In this document: piece after piece, positions 61,739 through 64,000 of the stretch
Numbering within the stretch: the first letter of the stretch is position 1
How the letters are laid out: each line of letters begins with the position of its first letter
DNA from: Luedemannella flava
GTDB taxonomy: Bacteria; Actinomycetota; Actinomycetes; Mycobacteriales; Micromonosporaceae
Reading direction: 5' to 3'
DNA: 64,000 nucleotides
Assembly: GCF_039528515.1 (NCBI RefSeq)
Contig: NZ_BAAALT010000014.1
Coordinates: 1-64,000, forward strand
The notes under the pieces: model-generated
Databases searched by the model: none
What the model was told of the DNA's origin: nothing
What the model saw: only the letters and a program-made list of their open reading frames with translations
Position numbers and translations under genes: made by a program

Positions 61739-62539
61739 TCATTCAGGGTCGGCCACGGCCACCAGGGCGGGGCGCAACAGGCGCTCACCCAGGGTGTATC
61801 CGCGGCGCATGACGTCGACGCAGGTCGGCTCCGTCACCTCGGACGAGGTGCGGTGCGCGACCGCCTCGTGCCGCGTCGGGTCGAACGGGTCGCCCTTCTC
61901 GCCGAACGCGACGAGCCCGAACTTGCTCACGGCCGCGGCGAGCTGCTCGCCCATGGTCCCGAAGGGACCGACGAGGTCGCCGTGGTCGCGGGCCCGGTCC
62001 AGATCGTCGAGGATGGGCAGCAGCGCGCTGAGCACGGCGCCCTGGGCCTGCTCCGTGACGAGCGCGCGGTCGCGCTCGACGCGGCGGCGGTAGTTGGCGT
62101 ACTCCGCGGAGACCCGCTGCAGGTCGCCGACGCGCTCCTCGAGCTCGGACCGCAGGCTCTCCAGCTCGGCCGCGAAGCCCGCGGGCACCGCCTCGACCGG
62201 CTCCCTCGCCGCGGGTCCGGTCGGGGCGGGCTCGGCCTCCGCCTCGGGCTCCTCCTCGGCGAGGAGCAGCTCGCCGGTGACCGGCTCGGCGTCCTCGTCG
62301 ACCGTCTCCGGCTCCGCCTGCGCCTCGACGACATCGTCGGCCTGCGGCTCCGGCTCGGGCTGGCCCTTGCTGTGATCGGGAACCGATGCCACGCCGACGG
62401 CCACCTCCGGGTCCTTGCCCTGATCCTGCCCATCCTGCGCGTTCATCGCACCTCCCACCCGGGCTCGACCAAACGGATTGATCTTGCGCTTATCTTTGAT
62501 CACGACCTTCTCCCCAGGACGGTTGGGCTGCTGGCTCAC
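61739..62539 (-). CDS. grpE: nucleotide exchange factor GrpE
   Basis: A 266-residue protein. A long acidic disordered N-terminal part (EPEPQADDVVEAQAEPETVD) precedes the coiled-coil and core: RVSAEYANYRRRVERDRALV, ALLPILDDLDRARDHGDL, PTRHEAVAHRTSSEVTEPTC and GYTLGERLLRPALVAVADPE. Releases ADP from DnaK. The GTG at 62539 (SQQPNRPGEKVVIKDKRKIN) is used; ATG 62557 is also possible. An N base at 61730 lies in the spacer to dnaJ. Confidence 0.94.
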   Translation of the reverse strand: MSQQPNRPGEKVVIKDKRKINPFGRARVGGAMNAQDGQDQGKDPEVAVGVASVPDHSKGQPEPEPQADDVVEAQAEPETVDEDAEPVTGELLLAEEEPEAEAEPAPTGPAAREPVEAVPAGFAAELESLRSELEERVGDLQRVSAEYANYRRRVERDRALVTEQAQGAVLSALLPILDDLDRARDHGDLVGPFGTMGEQLAAAVSKFGLVAFGEKGDPFDPTRHEAVAHRTSSEVTEPTCVDVMRRGYTLGERLLRPALVAVADPE

Positions 62540-62614
62540 GCCATCACCCCCGTCCATTGTGGATACGGCCGCCACGCACCGCGTGGCGGCCGCCGTCCAC
62601 GGCCGTACTCAGCG

Positions 62615-64000
<1,386 letters not shown>

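Overview
The window is a high-GC stretch of an actinobacterial chromosome. It is most like a member of the Micromonosporaceae (Actinoplanes, Dactylosporangium, Phytohabitans or Micromonospora type). The pointers are BldC, DUF3073 and DUF3151 proteins, an HspR-type heat-shock cluster with a HAIR box, F420-type enzymes, a GH6-CBM2 cellulase, many GTG starts, many leaderless promoters, and intergenic palindromes. The genus call is an inference from gene content; no search was run. The sequence is a draft: single N bases lie at 7560 and 61730 and a run of N at 39785-39837, and each affects annotation.

Layout. 1-2.7 kb: cellulase 3' end, an HTH / Clp-N / DUF4031 operon with twin palindromic operators, and a small membrane protein. 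2.7-7.2 kb: photolyase divergent from a carotenoid desaturase-idi pair, then a polysaccharide deacetylase. 7.2-8.5 kb: tRNA-Glu, tRNA-Asp and a tRNA-Phe split in two by about 0.84 kb that carries a Uma2-type gene. 8.6-15.5 kb: mixed genes, including a circularly permuted ABC substrate-binding lipoprotein, an RNA 2'-phosphotransferase, BldC and DUF3073. 15.5-16.9 kb: a two-gene RiPP locus (radical SAM/SPASM maturase plus an aromatic/Asn-rich precursor). 17-38.2 kb: a dispersed purine cluster (purM, purF, purL, purQ, purS, purB, purD, purA) with lipid genes (thiolase, two-domain FabG, SCP2), an MFS exporter and a chemoreceptor between its members. 38-55.9 kb: DAG-kinase-like protein, MinD/ParA-like ATPase (assembly gap inside), LOG protein, class II aldolase, P450, ECF sigma plus LCP protein, VapBC, MEMO plus AmrS, DedA, pyrE and membrane proteins. 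56-64 kb: clpB, hspR, dnaJ, grpE and the dnaK 3' part.

How genes work together. The eight pur genes cover PRPP amidation (purF), GAR synthesis (purD), FGAM synthesis (purS, purQ, purL), AIR synthesis (purM) and the adenylosuccinate steps (purB, purA); pyrE adds the pyrimidine OPRT step. dnaK-grpE-dnaJ-hspR reads as one minus-strand operon, and the HAIR-like box before clpB places clpB in the HspR regulon. Photolyase and carotenoid/isoprenoid genes share one intergenic region with tandem palindromes, which fits co-regulation, perhaps by light.

Main points for a second look: the cyclophane-type RiPP locus; two arrays of a 22-bp palindrome mostly on a 42-bp period, about 19 kb apart; a roughly 65-bp inverted-repeat element present twice at gene 3' ends; the permuted substrate-binding protein; the interrupted tRNA-Phe; and two short leader ORFs, each coupled by ATGA to the next gene.
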